Shown piece after piece: positions 8,187-15,977 of a stretch of 64,000 nt of DNA. Under the pieces are notes generated by a model. That model saw nothing but the letters and a program-made list of their open reading frames with translations, had not been told where the DNA came from and ran no database searches. The stretch is from Deltaproteobacteria bacterium (GTDB lineage Bacteria; Desulfobacterota; Binatia; UTPRO1). A program made the translations under genes and the position numbers. The stretch spans positions 1 through 64,000 of the forward strand of contig JACQEO010000048.1 in NCBI GenBank assembly GCA_016200545.1. Reading direction: 5' to 3'. Numbering within the stretch: position 1 is the first letter of the stretch; every line of letters starts with the position of its first letter.

Positions 8187-8804
8187 TTGCTCGTCCGTCA
8201 CGGCGAGACCGAGTGGACACTCGCCCGTCGCGTCATGGGACGGCGGCCGATCGCGCTCAGCGACGCCGGCCGCGCGCAGGGCCGGGCCCTCCTCCCACTC
8301 CTGCGCGCGCTCGCGCCCGATCGGGTGCTCACCAGTCCGCTCGTGCGCGCACGCGAGACCGCCGAAATCATCGCGACCGCGCTCGGCGTGCCGCTCGCGC
8401 TCGAGCCCGACCTCGTCGAGCTCGACTTCGGGTCTTGGGAAGGGCGATCCTACGACGAGCTCGTGGCCGATCCCGTGTACCTGGCGTTCTCCGAGAATGC
8501 GGTCGCCACGTCGCCGCCCGGCGGTGAATCGGTCGGTGCTGCACAGGGGCGCGCGCTCGCCGCGCTCGGGCGTGCGCTCGCGGCGACGCCGGGGCTACGC
8601 GTCTGCGTCGTCAGTCACGGCGACGTCCTCCGGCTCGTGCTCGCGGCGGCACTGCGGCTCGACGTGAGGGAGTTTCGGCGCCTGCGGATCGATACCTGCG
8701 GGGTCTCCGCGATCGAGCTCACCGGCGACTGGGCGGAGGTAAAGTTCGTCAACCTGCTCGCCGACCCCGCGCGCATCTGGGCTCCCCTGTATTGGGGCCG
8801 CTGA
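8187..8804 (+). CDS. Histidine phosphatase family protein (phosphoglycerate mutase-like)
   Basis: The N-terminal LLVRHGETEW is the catalytic RHG motif of the histidine phosphatase superfamily, and the second catalytic histidine is in VVSHGDVLRLV. The conserved LVELDFGSWEG and the SPLxRARETAEI helix are also present. At about 205 residues it matches small phosphatases such as the cobC/gpmB type; the substrate cannot be told from sequence. The start is ambiguous: TTG 8187 places the motif at once, while an in-frame CTG at 8154 would add 11 residues. It follows the MoeB fusion by 38 bases. Confidence 0.85.
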   Translation: MLVRHGETEWTLARRVMGRRPIALSDAGRAQGRALLPLLRALAPDRVLTSPLVRARETAEIIATALGVPLALEPDLVELDFGSWEGRSYDELVADPVYLAFSENAVATSPPGGESVGAAQGRALAALGRALAATPGLRVCVVSHGDVLRLVLAAALRLDVREFRRLRIDTCGVSAIELTGDWAEVKFVNLLADPARIWAPLYWGR

Positions 8805-8830
8805 GGCACGACGGGACGGGAACGGGCGCG

Positions 8831-9514
8831 CTACGCGACGTAGACGCGCTGGCGCAGAAGCACCGTGAACGCATCCGTGTCGGCGGCGCTCTCCGCGAGG
8901 TGGGTCGCGATGCGTGCCGCGTCGTCGTGGTCGAAGATCTGGCGCGCCGACTCCGCGAGCCGCTCGAGCGCCCACGCCGGAAGTTTGGCGACGCTCAACG
9001 TCGGGTCGCCGGGAAGATCATACACGATATCAAGCGTCGCGGGATCGAGATCCCACGCGACCGTCTTGAAGCGCGTGACGAAGGCATCGAGCTTCCGATG
9101 CGGCGCGGTCCCGGGGTAGAGTGCCCGGTCGACGTCGCCACGGATGTCGTCGTCCGAGATCTCGACCGCCGACTTCTCGGTGACCAGCCGGCCCGGTATC
9201 AGACGGTAGCGGAGCGGCGCGGTGAGCGCGGGGCGCCAGGCCTGGACGAGGAGGACCTGCTCTCCGTCGGACACCTCCCAGACCGTGCTCGCCATGGGAT
9301 CGGAGAGCGGTCCGTCGTGCGCCGCCGGCGCGGCGGTTGCGCGCAGTGTCGCAAGCGCGTGGCGCGCGTGGCGCGTGAGAAAGGCCATGCAGTCGTCGCG
9401 CACCTCGGCGACGGGGCCGTCGTCCCCGAGGCGATACTCGGGAGTGCGATCGTGCGGCGAGGGGCGAAAGAGCTCCTCGCAGTCGCGGCAGTGGACGAAC
9501 TGAACGGCGGTCAT
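8831..9514 (-). CDS. Unknown conserved-looking protein in signalling operon (227 aa)
   Basis: No family is recognised. The start overlaps the stop of the upstream hybrid kinase as ATGA, so it is translationally coupled to a two-component operon. Near the N-terminus CRDC...H is followed by FRPSPHDRTPEYRLGDDG, a possible metal-binding or substrate pocket. The centre is beta-rich (VWEVSDGEQVLLVQAWR, YRLIPGRLV) and the C-terminal half is helical with EISDDDIRGDVDRAL. No signal peptide or membrane segment is visible, which suggests a cytoplasmic protein. It may be a regulatory output or sensor partner of the kinase; this rests only on operon position. Confidence 0.7.
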   Translation of the reverse strand: MTAVQFVHCRDCEELFRPSPHDRTPEYRLGDDGPVAEVRDDCMAFLTRHARHALATLRATAAPAAHDGPLSDPMASTVWEVSDGEQVLLVQAWRPALTAPLRYRLIPGRLVTEKSAVEISDDDIRGDVDRALYPGTAPHRKLDAFVTRFKTVAWDLDPATLDIVYDLPGDPTLSVAKLPAWALERLAESARQIFDHDDAARIATHLAESAADTDAFTVLLRQRVYVA

Positions 9515-10665
9515 GCAGACGCCCGCGCGTTGAAAGGCGCCGCCGTCATGGTCGCGATGGGATCGGTCGCTTCGTGGCCCTCGTGCTCCGACTCTTCCGC
9601 GATCGGTGGAATCTGCACGATCACCTCGGTCCCGGCGCCGAGCGTACTGACGACGTCGAGGTTCCCGCCGACCGCCTCGAGCAGGCGAGTGACGAGGCGC
9701 AGCCCGAGGCCGATGCCGCGGAAGCGCTTACGAGCCGTCGGGTCCGCCTGGCGGAAACCCTCGAGGACCTCGTGCACCTCCTCGGGCCGCATGCCGATGC
9801 CGGTGTCGCGGACCCGGATCTCGAGCGTCGCGTCGGGCCGCACCGTGGCGTCGACGGTCACCGATCCCTCGGCGGTGAACTTGAGGGCGTTCAGGACGAG
9901 GGTGTCGACGATCTTCGCGACCTTCTCCTCGTCGGTACGGATCGGCAGCGTCGGCAGCTCGGTGATCTGCAGCGCCACGCCTTTCTCGCGGAACACGTCG
10001 GCGTAACGCGTCTTGAGCGGCACCAGGATCTGGCGTGCGTCGAAGCTCCAGGGCGTGATCGGAATCTCCCCCGCCTCGAGGGCGGCGAGAAAGAAGATGC
10101 CCTCGACGCACGCGAGCAGATCGTGCGAGTTCGACTGGATGCGATCGAGCGCGTGTCGCTGGTCCGAGGTCAGGGTCCCGCCATGCTCGTCGAGCAGGAT
10201 CGAGCTGTAGCCCATGATCGCTGAAAGGGGCGTGCGGAACTCGTGCGTCAGGTTCGCGAAGAACTCCTCCTTGATGTGGCGGAGGCGTTGAAGGTCGCGT
10301 CGCTTGTGCAGCGCGCGCTTGGTCGTCTCGAGGATCTCGAGGACGTCGAACGGCTTCGAGACGTAGGCGAAGACCTTGAGATTGATGCTCTCGACAGCGG
10401 TCTCGAGCGATCCGTAGCCGGTGATGACGATCACCTCGATGTCGGCGTCGTGCTCCTTCATCTTGCCGAGGAGCGGCATGCCGGAAAGTCCCGGCATCCG
10501 GAGGTCGAGCGTGACGACATCGATCGCCGTCGACTTGAGGATCGCGAGCGCCGCCTCACCGCGCTCGGCGGTATAGACGTCGTAATAGGGTTTCAGAATC
10601 ATCTTGAGGGCGAGGGCGGGACCCGGCTCGTCCTCGACGATCAGCACGTTCCCTTGAGCAGCCAT
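9511..10665 (-). CDS. Response regulator-histidine kinase hybrid (REC-HisKA-HATPase)
   Basis: The protein starts with a receiver domain (acidic pair E11-D12, phosphoacceptor D54 in VTLDLRMPG, conserved Lys in VSKPFD). It continues with a HisKA dimerisation helix carrying FFANLTHEFRTPLS, then a full HATPase domain with N-box LVLNALKFT, DTGIGM and GIGLGLRL. It has no membrane segment, so it is a soluble sensor kinase whose input is likely the phosphorylation state of its own receiver. ATG 10665 is preferred because the receiver strand begins right after it; ATG 10698 would add 11 residues. Its 3' end overlaps the downstream unknown gene, and the NtrC-type regulator lies upstream on the same strand. 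Confidence 0.9.
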   Translation of the reverse strand: MAAQGNVLIVEDEPGPALALKMILKPYYDVYTAERGEAALAILKSTAIDVVTLDLRMPGLSGMPLLGKMKEHDADIEVIVITGYGSLETAVESINLKVFAYVSKPFDVLEILETTKRALHKRRDLQRLRHIKEEFFANLTHEFRTPLSAIMGYSSILLDEHGGTLTSDQRHALDRIQSNSHDLLACVEGIFFLAALEAGEIPITPWSFDARQILVPLKTRYADVFREKGVALQITELPTLPIRTDEEKVAKIVDTLVLNALKFTAEGSVTVDATVRPDATLEIRVRDTGIGMRPEEVHEVLEGFRQADPTARKRFRGIGLGLRLVTRLLEAVGGNLDVVSTLGAGTEVIVQIPPIAEESEHEGHEATDPIATMTAAPFNARASA

Positions 10666-10801
10666 GACGGAGCAGGGGGGGAGCAGGTTCCATGCCACGC
10701 CGGCGGTGCCCGCGAGCGGCTGCTAAGTGTGCGTGCAGATGCCGATTGACGGGGCTTTCAGGGTGTCCGATGTGCCGTCGTCCGCAAAACGGCGCGCGTT
10801 C

Positions 10802-10821
10802 CGCGTCCAAATTTGAACGCG
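10802..10821. promoter_or_regulatory. 20-bp near-perfect palindrome with AT core
   Basis: Nine of ten base pairs are symmetric around a central AAATTT. It lies in the gap of about 220-250 bases between the NtrC-type regulator gene and the hybrid kinase gene, upstream of the kinase start. An AT-rich dyad in GC-rich DNA here could be an operator. No bound protein can be named. Confidence 0.4.
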
Positions 10822-10917
10822 CGTGCAGTGCGAAACTTGACCGGTCGCAGCGCGACGCCCACGCGCTCGCGCTACACGGTCGCCCACACCTCGCACGGCT
10901 GCGACCGGCCGCCGTCG

Positions 10918-12300
10918 TCAATCGTCGGCGGCGATCCCCAGCTTGTCCATGCGATATTTCAGGATGCGGCGCGTGGTGCTGAGGAGATCCGCCGCCCGCG
11001 TCTGGTTGAAGTCGACGTGCTGGAGCGCAGCCTGGATGATCTCGCGCTCGAACTCGTCGACGGCGTCGGTGAGCGTCTTCTGCCGGCGTAACACCTGCTG
11101 CTGAATCGAGGACGCCTCGATCCTTCCAACCCGCACCTGTTCGGGGAGGTCTTCGACGCCGATCGGATCGTGGTCGGAGAGGACGAGGACGCGCTCGATC
11201 ACGTTCTCGATCTCGCGCACGTTCCCGGGCCAGGAGTAGCGCAGCATCGCGTCCACCGCCTCGGCGCTGATGCGCTTCTCTGGAATCCCGACCTGTAGCG
11301 ACTTGGCCGTCACGAAGTGCTTGATGAGGAGCGGCAGATCTTCGGGACGCTCGCGCAGGGGTGGGAGATGCATCGAGACGACATTCAGACGGTAGAAGAG
11401 ATCGGGACGGAATGCGCTTTCGCGCATCGCCTTCTCGAGATCGCGGTTGGTGGCGGCGATGATGCGGACGTCGACGTGGATCGTCTGCTTGCCGCCGACG
11501 CGCATCAACTCGCCCTGCTCGATGACCCGCAGCAGCTTCGCTTGCAGCGACGGCGCCATCTCTCCGATCTCGTCGAGGAAGATCGAGCCCTGGTCGGCGA
11601 GCTCGAACTGGCCGAGCTTGCGGGCATGCGCGTCGGTGAAGGAGCCGCGCTCGTGGCCGAAGAGCTCGCTCTCGAGCAAGTTCTCGGGAATGGCGGCGCA
11701 GTTGAGGGTGACGAGCGGCCGCTCGGCGCGCGGACTCTGGTAGTGGATCGCCTTGGCAATGAGCTCCTTGCCGGTACCGCTCTCACCGGTGATGAGTACG
11801 GTGGTCTTGAGAGGCGCGACGATGCCGATCGTACGGAAGATCTGCTGCATGCGGACGTTGTTGCCGATGATGTTCGATGGGTTGTAGCGCCGTCCGACCT
11901 CCCACCGCAGGCTCTCGAGCTCGGCCTCGCGCGCGGCGTCGCGGGTCGCGCGCTCGATGATGATGAGGAGCTCCTCGACGTCGAAGGGCTTGGTGACGTA
12001 GTCGAACGCGCCGAGCTTCATGGCGGTGACCGCTGTCTTCACCGTCTTCGTGGCGGTGAGCATGATCACCGGCGTCCGTGGATCGTCGCTCTTCAAACGC
12101 TCCAGCACCTCGAGCCCGTCGAGCCCCGGCATCAGCACGTCGAGGAGCACGACGTCGGGATGGAGCTCGGCGAACGCCGTGAGCGCCTCCTCGCCCGAGC
12201 TGGTGAGCCGTGGCTCGTAGCGTTCCTTCAGAACCATGCGCAACGACTCGCGCACCCCGGGGTCGTCGTCCACCACCAGCACCTTCCGCTTCTCCATCAC
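10918..12300 (-). CDS. Sigma-54-dependent response regulator, NtrC family
   Basis: The 460-residue protein has the classic three domains: receiver (phosphoacceptor D54 in VVLLDVLMPG), AAA+ ATPase (Walker A GESGTGKE, Walker B IFLDEIGEM, LPPLRERPEDLP, WPGNVREIENV) and a C-terminal Fis-type HTH (QTRAADLLSTTRRILKYRMDKLG). It should activate sigma-54 promoters when phosphorylated. The sigma-54-contacting loop reads GSFTDA rather than the consensus GAFTGA; the central Phe-Thr pair is kept. The gene follows the degenerate kinase-like gene by seven bases and precedes the hybrid kinase, so the three are probably one regulatory unit. The target may include the sigma-54 site near 17733, which is inference. 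Confidence 0.95.
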   Translation of the reverse strand: MMEKRKVLVVDDDPGVRESLRMVLKERYEPRLTSSGEEALTAFAELHPDVVLLDVLMPGLDGLEVLERLKSDDPRTPVIMLTATKTVKTAVTAMKLGAFDYVTKPFDVEELLIIIERATRDAAREAELESLRWEVGRRYNPSNIIGNNVRMQQIFRTIGIVAPLKTTVLITGESGTGKELIAKAIHYQSPRAERPLVTLNCAAIPENLLESELFGHERGSFTDAHARKLGQFELADQGSIFLDEIGEMAPSLQAKLLRVIEQGELMRVGGKQTIHVDVRIIAATNRDLEKAMRESAFRPDLFYRLNVVSMHLPPLRERPEDLPLLIKHFVTAKSLQVGIPEKRISAEAVDAMLRYSWPGNVREIENVIERVLVLSDHDPIGVEDLPEQVRVGRIEASSIQQQVLRRQKTLTDAVDEFEREIIQAALQHVDFNQTRAADLLSTTRRILKYRMDKLGIAADD

Positions 12301-12307
12301 CGCCTCC

Positions 12308-14317
12308 TCATCGCTCCCCGTGAGCGACCGTCCGTGGAATCGTCACCGTGATGATCGTTGCGCCGTCGTCGCTGGCGCGGATGCCGAGCCTACCGTGGTT
12401 GCGGCGAATCAGCGCCGCCGCGAGCGCGAATGCGAGCGGGGGCGCGGTCTCTCCGTCGCGCTCGGCATCGGCGACGTAGGCGGCGAGCCGCGCCGCGATC
12501 GCACGGTCGGCATGCACCGTGACCTCGAGCGTACCGTCGTCGCCGGTCGCGATCCGGACCGGTGCATGCGACATCAGGTCGTGAACGAGGCCGTCGACGA
12601 GGCTGCGAAACGCGAAGAGCATCTGCGCCTCGTCGGCCTCGACGACGAACGGTCCGGCGGCGCGGGCAACGTGCTCGAGGCGCACGTCCTTGCGCGCCAG
12701 GTCCTCGGCACGCTCGTCGAGCGCTCGCACAAGCAGTGCCGCGAGATCGACTCGCTGCCGCAACGGTACGCGAAAGCGGGCGAAGTCGAGAAGCGTCTCC
12801 AGGAGCGTGTCCATGCGCGCGATCGCCTCGCCGGTGAGGCTCGCGAAACGCGTTCGTACCTCGGCGTCGTCAAGGACGCTGTCGAGGTGCTGCGCAAAGG
12901 TCTTGATGGTCACCATCGGGTTGCGCAGCTCGTGTGCCAGCTCGCCGAGCAACACCTCGAGGCTCGGACCGCTGGTGGTAACGTTGCTGTCGCCCGCGCC
13001 TTCCGTGTCCGCGCCGGCGCGACGCTCGGTCGCCGGCGACTGTAACGGACGTCCGCTCATGGCAACGGACGGGCGATCGACAATGGCGCTCGGCGCGGGC
13101 TCGTCGCTGCGGCGACGCTCGAGGGGGAGGACGCGCGCGCGCGCGGCGACAGGCGATGGGGCCGACAGCGTCGATGGCGCCGCGGTCGATGCGGCGCTCG
13201 GCGCCGCACCCGTCGGCGGAGCTGACGGTGCATACGTGGCTTCGGTGGGCTCCAACGCGCGTGCGGGGTCGCCCGCGGTGAACTCCAGCATCTGCGGCTC
13301 GACGATCCGCGGCCGATGCACCGCGAGCGTGCGCGCGAGGACGGTCTCGAGCTCGACCACGTTGCCGAACCACAGATAGCGCTGCAGGCGCTCGAGCGCA
13401 GCGTCGGTGAACGTGATGCTCTCGAGCCGGAGGCGCGCGGTGAGCGGCCGCGTCAGAGCCTCGACGAGGGAGGGTATGTCGGCGGTGCGCTCGCGCAGCG
13501 GCGCGAGGAAGACCGGCAGGACGCCGAGCACATACGCGAGCTCGGGCGCGAATGCGCCGCTGGCGGCGCACGTCTCGAGGTCGGCGTCCGTGGTCGCGAA
13601 CACGCGGATCGATGGCTTGGTTTCGTCTGGGTCGCGGAGGGAGGCGAGCAGCACGTGTTGCGCGTCGCGAGAGAGGAGATGTACGTCTTCGATCACGACG
13701 GCTCCCGGTGCATCCCCGCCGCCGTCGTCCGGCGTCAGGAGCCGCATGCCGATGTCGCGAGCCGAACGCGCGACCACGCGTCCACCTCCGCCGGCGAAGA
13801 AGTGGATGGCGCGTGCGACCTCGGTCACCCCCGTTCCGCGCTCGCCGATCAGCAGCACCGGCAGATCGGCGACCGTCGCCCGCCGCGCCAGCGCCGCGGC
13901 GCCGGAGGTAAGGAGGGGCGGCTCGATCCATCGCCGGTGGTGTACCACGGTCGCCTCTGTGGGGATTCGGCGCGGTAGGGGCGCGAGCAGCGCGCGCACG
14001 CGAGCGCGGAGAGCGTGAACGTCGAAAGGCTTCGGGAGGAACTCGACGCGGTGTCCGGCCGGCGCAAGCGCGCGCAGATCGACCTCGTCGGCGCCGTTCA
14101 AGAGCAGCAGCGGCGCATTGGGTGCGACGCGGGCGCGGACGGCACCCGCGGCGGCGGCGCGCGGTGGCGGCGGCGCGCCGAGGATCACCAGCGCCGGCGG
14201 TGCGCCCGAGATCTCGTCCCACGACGACGCGACCGACACCGCGTGCTCGCCTCCGAGCACGATGCGCAGCGTCTCCCTAATCGTCGGTGAGGGGTCGATG
14301 ATGAGGATCGCCGCCAT
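12308..14317 (-). CDS. Degenerate REC / sigma-54-type AAA+ / histidine kinase fusion protein
   Basis: The 669-residue protein joins three signalling modules. Residues 1-112 form a receiver-like domain that keeps the late Lys (LPKPF, K96) but has Gly47 where the phosphoacceptor Asp should be (LVILG). Residues about 130-350 follow the NtrC-type AAA+ layout (LAPLRERTADIP, LWFGNVVELE). However, the Walker A reads GERGTGVTE with Val164 replacing the catalytic Lys, Walker B reads VVIEDVHLL, and no GAFTGA loop is present. A low-complexity linker (355-450) leads to a HisKA domain with an intact H-box (ELAHELRNPMVTIK, His462). The following ATP-binding region lacks recognisable N and DxGxG boxes. It looks like a regulatory pseudo-enzyme, possibly a phosphoacceptor or scaffold for its operon partners. 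Confidence 0.85.
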   Translation of the reverse strand: MAAILIIDPSPTIRETLRIVLGGEHAVSVASSWDEISGAPPALVILGAPPPPRAAAAGAVRARVAPNAPLLLLNGADEVDLRALAPAGHRVEFLPKPFDVHALRARVRALLAPLPRRIPTEATVVHHRRWIEPPLLTSGAAALARRATVADLPVLLIGERGTGVTEVARAIHFFAGGGGRVVARSARDIGMRLLTPDDGGGDAPGAVVIEDVHLLSRDAQHVLLASLRDPDETKPSIRVFATTDADLETCAASGAFAPELAYVLGVLPVFLAPLRERTADIPSLVEALTRPLTARLRLESITFTDAALERLQRYLWFGNVVELETVLARTLAVHRPRIVEPQMLEFTAGDPARALEPTEATYAPSAPPTGAAPSAASTAAPSTLSAPSPVAARARVLPLERRRSDEPAPSAIVDRPSVAMSGRPLQSPATERRAGADTEGAGDSNVTTSGPSLEVLLGELAHELRNPMVTIKTFAQHLDSVLDDAEVRTRFASLTGEAIARMDTLLETLLDFARFRVPLRQRVDLAALLVRALDERAEDLARKDVRLEHVARAAGPFVVEADEAQMLFAFRSLVDGLVHDLMSHAPVRIATGDDGTLEVTVHADRAIAARLAAYVADAERDGETAPPLAFALAAALIRRNHGRLGIRASDDGATIITVTIPRTVAHGER

Positions 14318-14853
14318 CGGGCGCCGTCGTGTCCTTCGGAGGAAGAGTGCGCAAGGAGGAGAACGGCACGGGCGCCTGCGGTGTCACCGCGCCCATCGCG
14401 AATCTCCGAACCGGGAAAGACGCCGCGAATGAGGCGTCCACTGCGAGCGTCGTCGCTGCCACGTCCACTACAACCCCTCGACCCACGCGAACTGTACGAT
14501 TTTGTACGTCGTGCTCGTTCGCGCTGTCAAGCCGAATCGCATTGACGCGCAGCGACCTCACCCGCACGCCGATCCGCCCCCATGGCGGACCGGCGCTACC
14601 CCCAGGCCTCGTGCTCGCTCTGACACCAGGCTGCGGGTGAGGTGCAGCCGGAGGCTGCAGGGACTCGCAATCGCAAGCGGCGTGCCCGAGACGTGCGACG
14701 TAACGCCGCGTACGTACGTCGCCTCACGGCAACGGACGGCGCGGGGTGGAGGAGCGTTGTCCTTTTCGCGGACACGTCGTGATCGGCTCCGACGCATGAT
14801 CGCGCAGCGAGAACCGGGGCAGCGCGGCCGACCGCGAACGGCGCCGGCGCCAC
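14318..14853. other. Gene-poor 536-bp gap upstream of the signalling operon
   Basis: No convincing coding frame is seen. The region holds a candidate minus-strand promoter (14501-14530), two TGTACG direct repeats near 14493-14508, and a perfect 7-bp hairpin with 3-nt loop at 14643-14659 not followed by a T-run. The rest shows nothing recognisable. Confidence 0.5.
14501..14530 (-). promoter_or_regulatory. Candidate sigma-70 promoter for the signalling operon
   Basis: On the minus strand a perfect -35 box TTGACA (14530-14525) is followed after 18 bases by TACAAA (14506-14501), a fair -10 box. Transcription would start near 14493 and give a leader of about 175 bases before ATG 14317. The AT-rich core stands out in GC-rich DNA. 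Confidence 0.5.
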
Positions 14854-15255
14854 TCAGCGTGGCGCCCGGGGTGGTGCCTCGGGTAGCGGCGCGCGTCCGA
14901 CGCTCATCGCATCCTCGCGCTGCACCCGCACCCGCACCCAGGCAGCGGCGGTGAGAATGGCGCCGACCGCGAGCATGAGGATGCCGCCGCTCAGGACGAC
15001 GTGGTAGAGATCGACCTTCGCGCGGCTGATGTTGTAGCGCTCGCCGTCGTCGTCGACCGGACGCAGGACGCTGCTCGACGTTCCGGTATCGGGAAAGTAG
15101 CCGCGCGCACGACCCTCGGCGACGACATGCTGATACTGCACGAGCTTCTGGCTTCCGATGAGGACGTTGCCGGCACCCAGCATGAGGAGTGAGATGCCGG
15201 TCACGAGGAAGCGGCTTTGATAATAGCGCCGCCCGGGCATGCCCGGGGCTAACAT
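14854..15255 (-). CDS. Hypothetical membrane protein with two transmembrane helices
   Basis: The 133-residue product has two clear hydrophobic segments, about residues 16-35 (FLVTGISLLMLGAGNVLIG) and 87-108 (VVLSGGILMLAVGAILTAAAWV). A polar, probably periplasmic loop of about 50 residues (GYFPDTGTSSSVLRPVDDD) lies between them and a basic/Pro-rich tail follows. No family is recognised. ATG 15255 and ATG 15240 are both possible starts and neither has a strong ribosome site. It is divergent from lipB, with 39 bases between start codons. Confidence 0.65.
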   Translation of the reverse strand: MLAPGMPGRRYYQSRFLVTGISLLMLGAGNVLIGSQKLVQYQHVVAEGRARGYFPDTGTSSSVLRPVDDDGERYNISRAKVDLYHVVLSGGILMLAVGAILTAAAWVRVRVQREDAMSVGRAPLPEAPPRAPR

Positions 15256-15294
15256 CGGCTTGCGCGTCAGTCAAGCACGCGGTACATCTCGTGA

Positions 15295-15966
15295 ATGAGC
15301 GCGCCGATCGTATGGCGATGGCTCGGGCGGTGCGCCTACGTGCCCGCGCTCGCGCAGCAAGAGGCGTGCTGGCGCAGCCGTCGCGCCGGCGGTTCCGATA
15401 CGTGCCTCGCGGTCGAGCATCCTGCCACGATCACCCTCGGAAAGCGCGCCACGCGCGCCGAGCTGCGCGTCTCCGCGGCAGTCCTCGCGACGCGCGGCAT
15501 TCCATGCGTCGGCAGCGAGCGCGGCGGCCATGCGACCTATCACGGGCCCGGCCAGCTCGTCCTCTATCCGATCGTTGCGCTCGCGGCGCGCGGGTTCGGG
15601 GTCGCGAGCTTCGTGTGGACGTTGGAGCAGATCATGATCGAGCTCGCGGCGCGCTTCGGGGTCGTCGCGCGTCGTGATGCGCGTGGGCATGGCGTCTGGA
15701 CCGACCGCGGGAAGCTCGGTGCGGTCGGCATCCGGGTACGGGACGGCGTCAGCCTGCACGGCCTCGCGGTGAACGTCACGACCGACCTCGCCGCCTTCAA
15801 CCTCATTGCGCCGTGCGGTGTCGCCGGCATGCCGATCACGAGTCTCCACGTCGAAGGTGCGACGGAGATCTCGGTCGCGGGCGTTCTGCCGCTGGCGGAG
15901 GAGATCGCGTGCCGGCGTCTCGCCGCGACGTGCCCGGACGGCGTGTCTCCGGAGGCCCACGTCTGA
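15295..15966 (+). CDS. lipB: Octanoyltransferase LipB
   Basis: LipB moves the octanoyl group from octanoyl-ACP to the lipoyl domains of 2-oxoacid dehydrogenases and the glycine cleavage H protein, the first step of lipoate synthesis. The family motif is present as RGGHATYHGPGQLV. The catalytic Lys is in GKLGAVGIRV, the SLHGLAVNV strand follows, and the catalytic Cys is in APCGVAGM. At 223 residues it has the usual length. ATG 15295 is used. lipA is not in the window; the next gene, meaB, starts 11 bases after the lipB stop, so co-transcription is likely. Confidence 0.95.
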   Translation: MSAPIVWRWLGRCAYVPALAQQEACWRSRRAGGSDTCLAVEHPATITLGKRATRAELRVSAAVLATRGIPCVGSERGGHATYHGPGQLVLYPIVALAARGFGVASFVWTLEQIMIELAARFGVVARRDARGHGVWTDRGKLGAVGIRVRDGVSLHGLAVNVTTDLAAFNLIAPCGVAGMPITSLHVEGATEISVAGVLPLAEEIACRRLAATCPDGVSPEAHV

Positions 15967-15977
15967 GCGCGACGGGG

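Noticed and set aside
14277..14567. A 96-codon minus-strand frame upstream of the pseudo-kinase gene
   Set aside because: It overlaps the start of the certain gene in another frame, spans the candidate promoter, and shows no family features.
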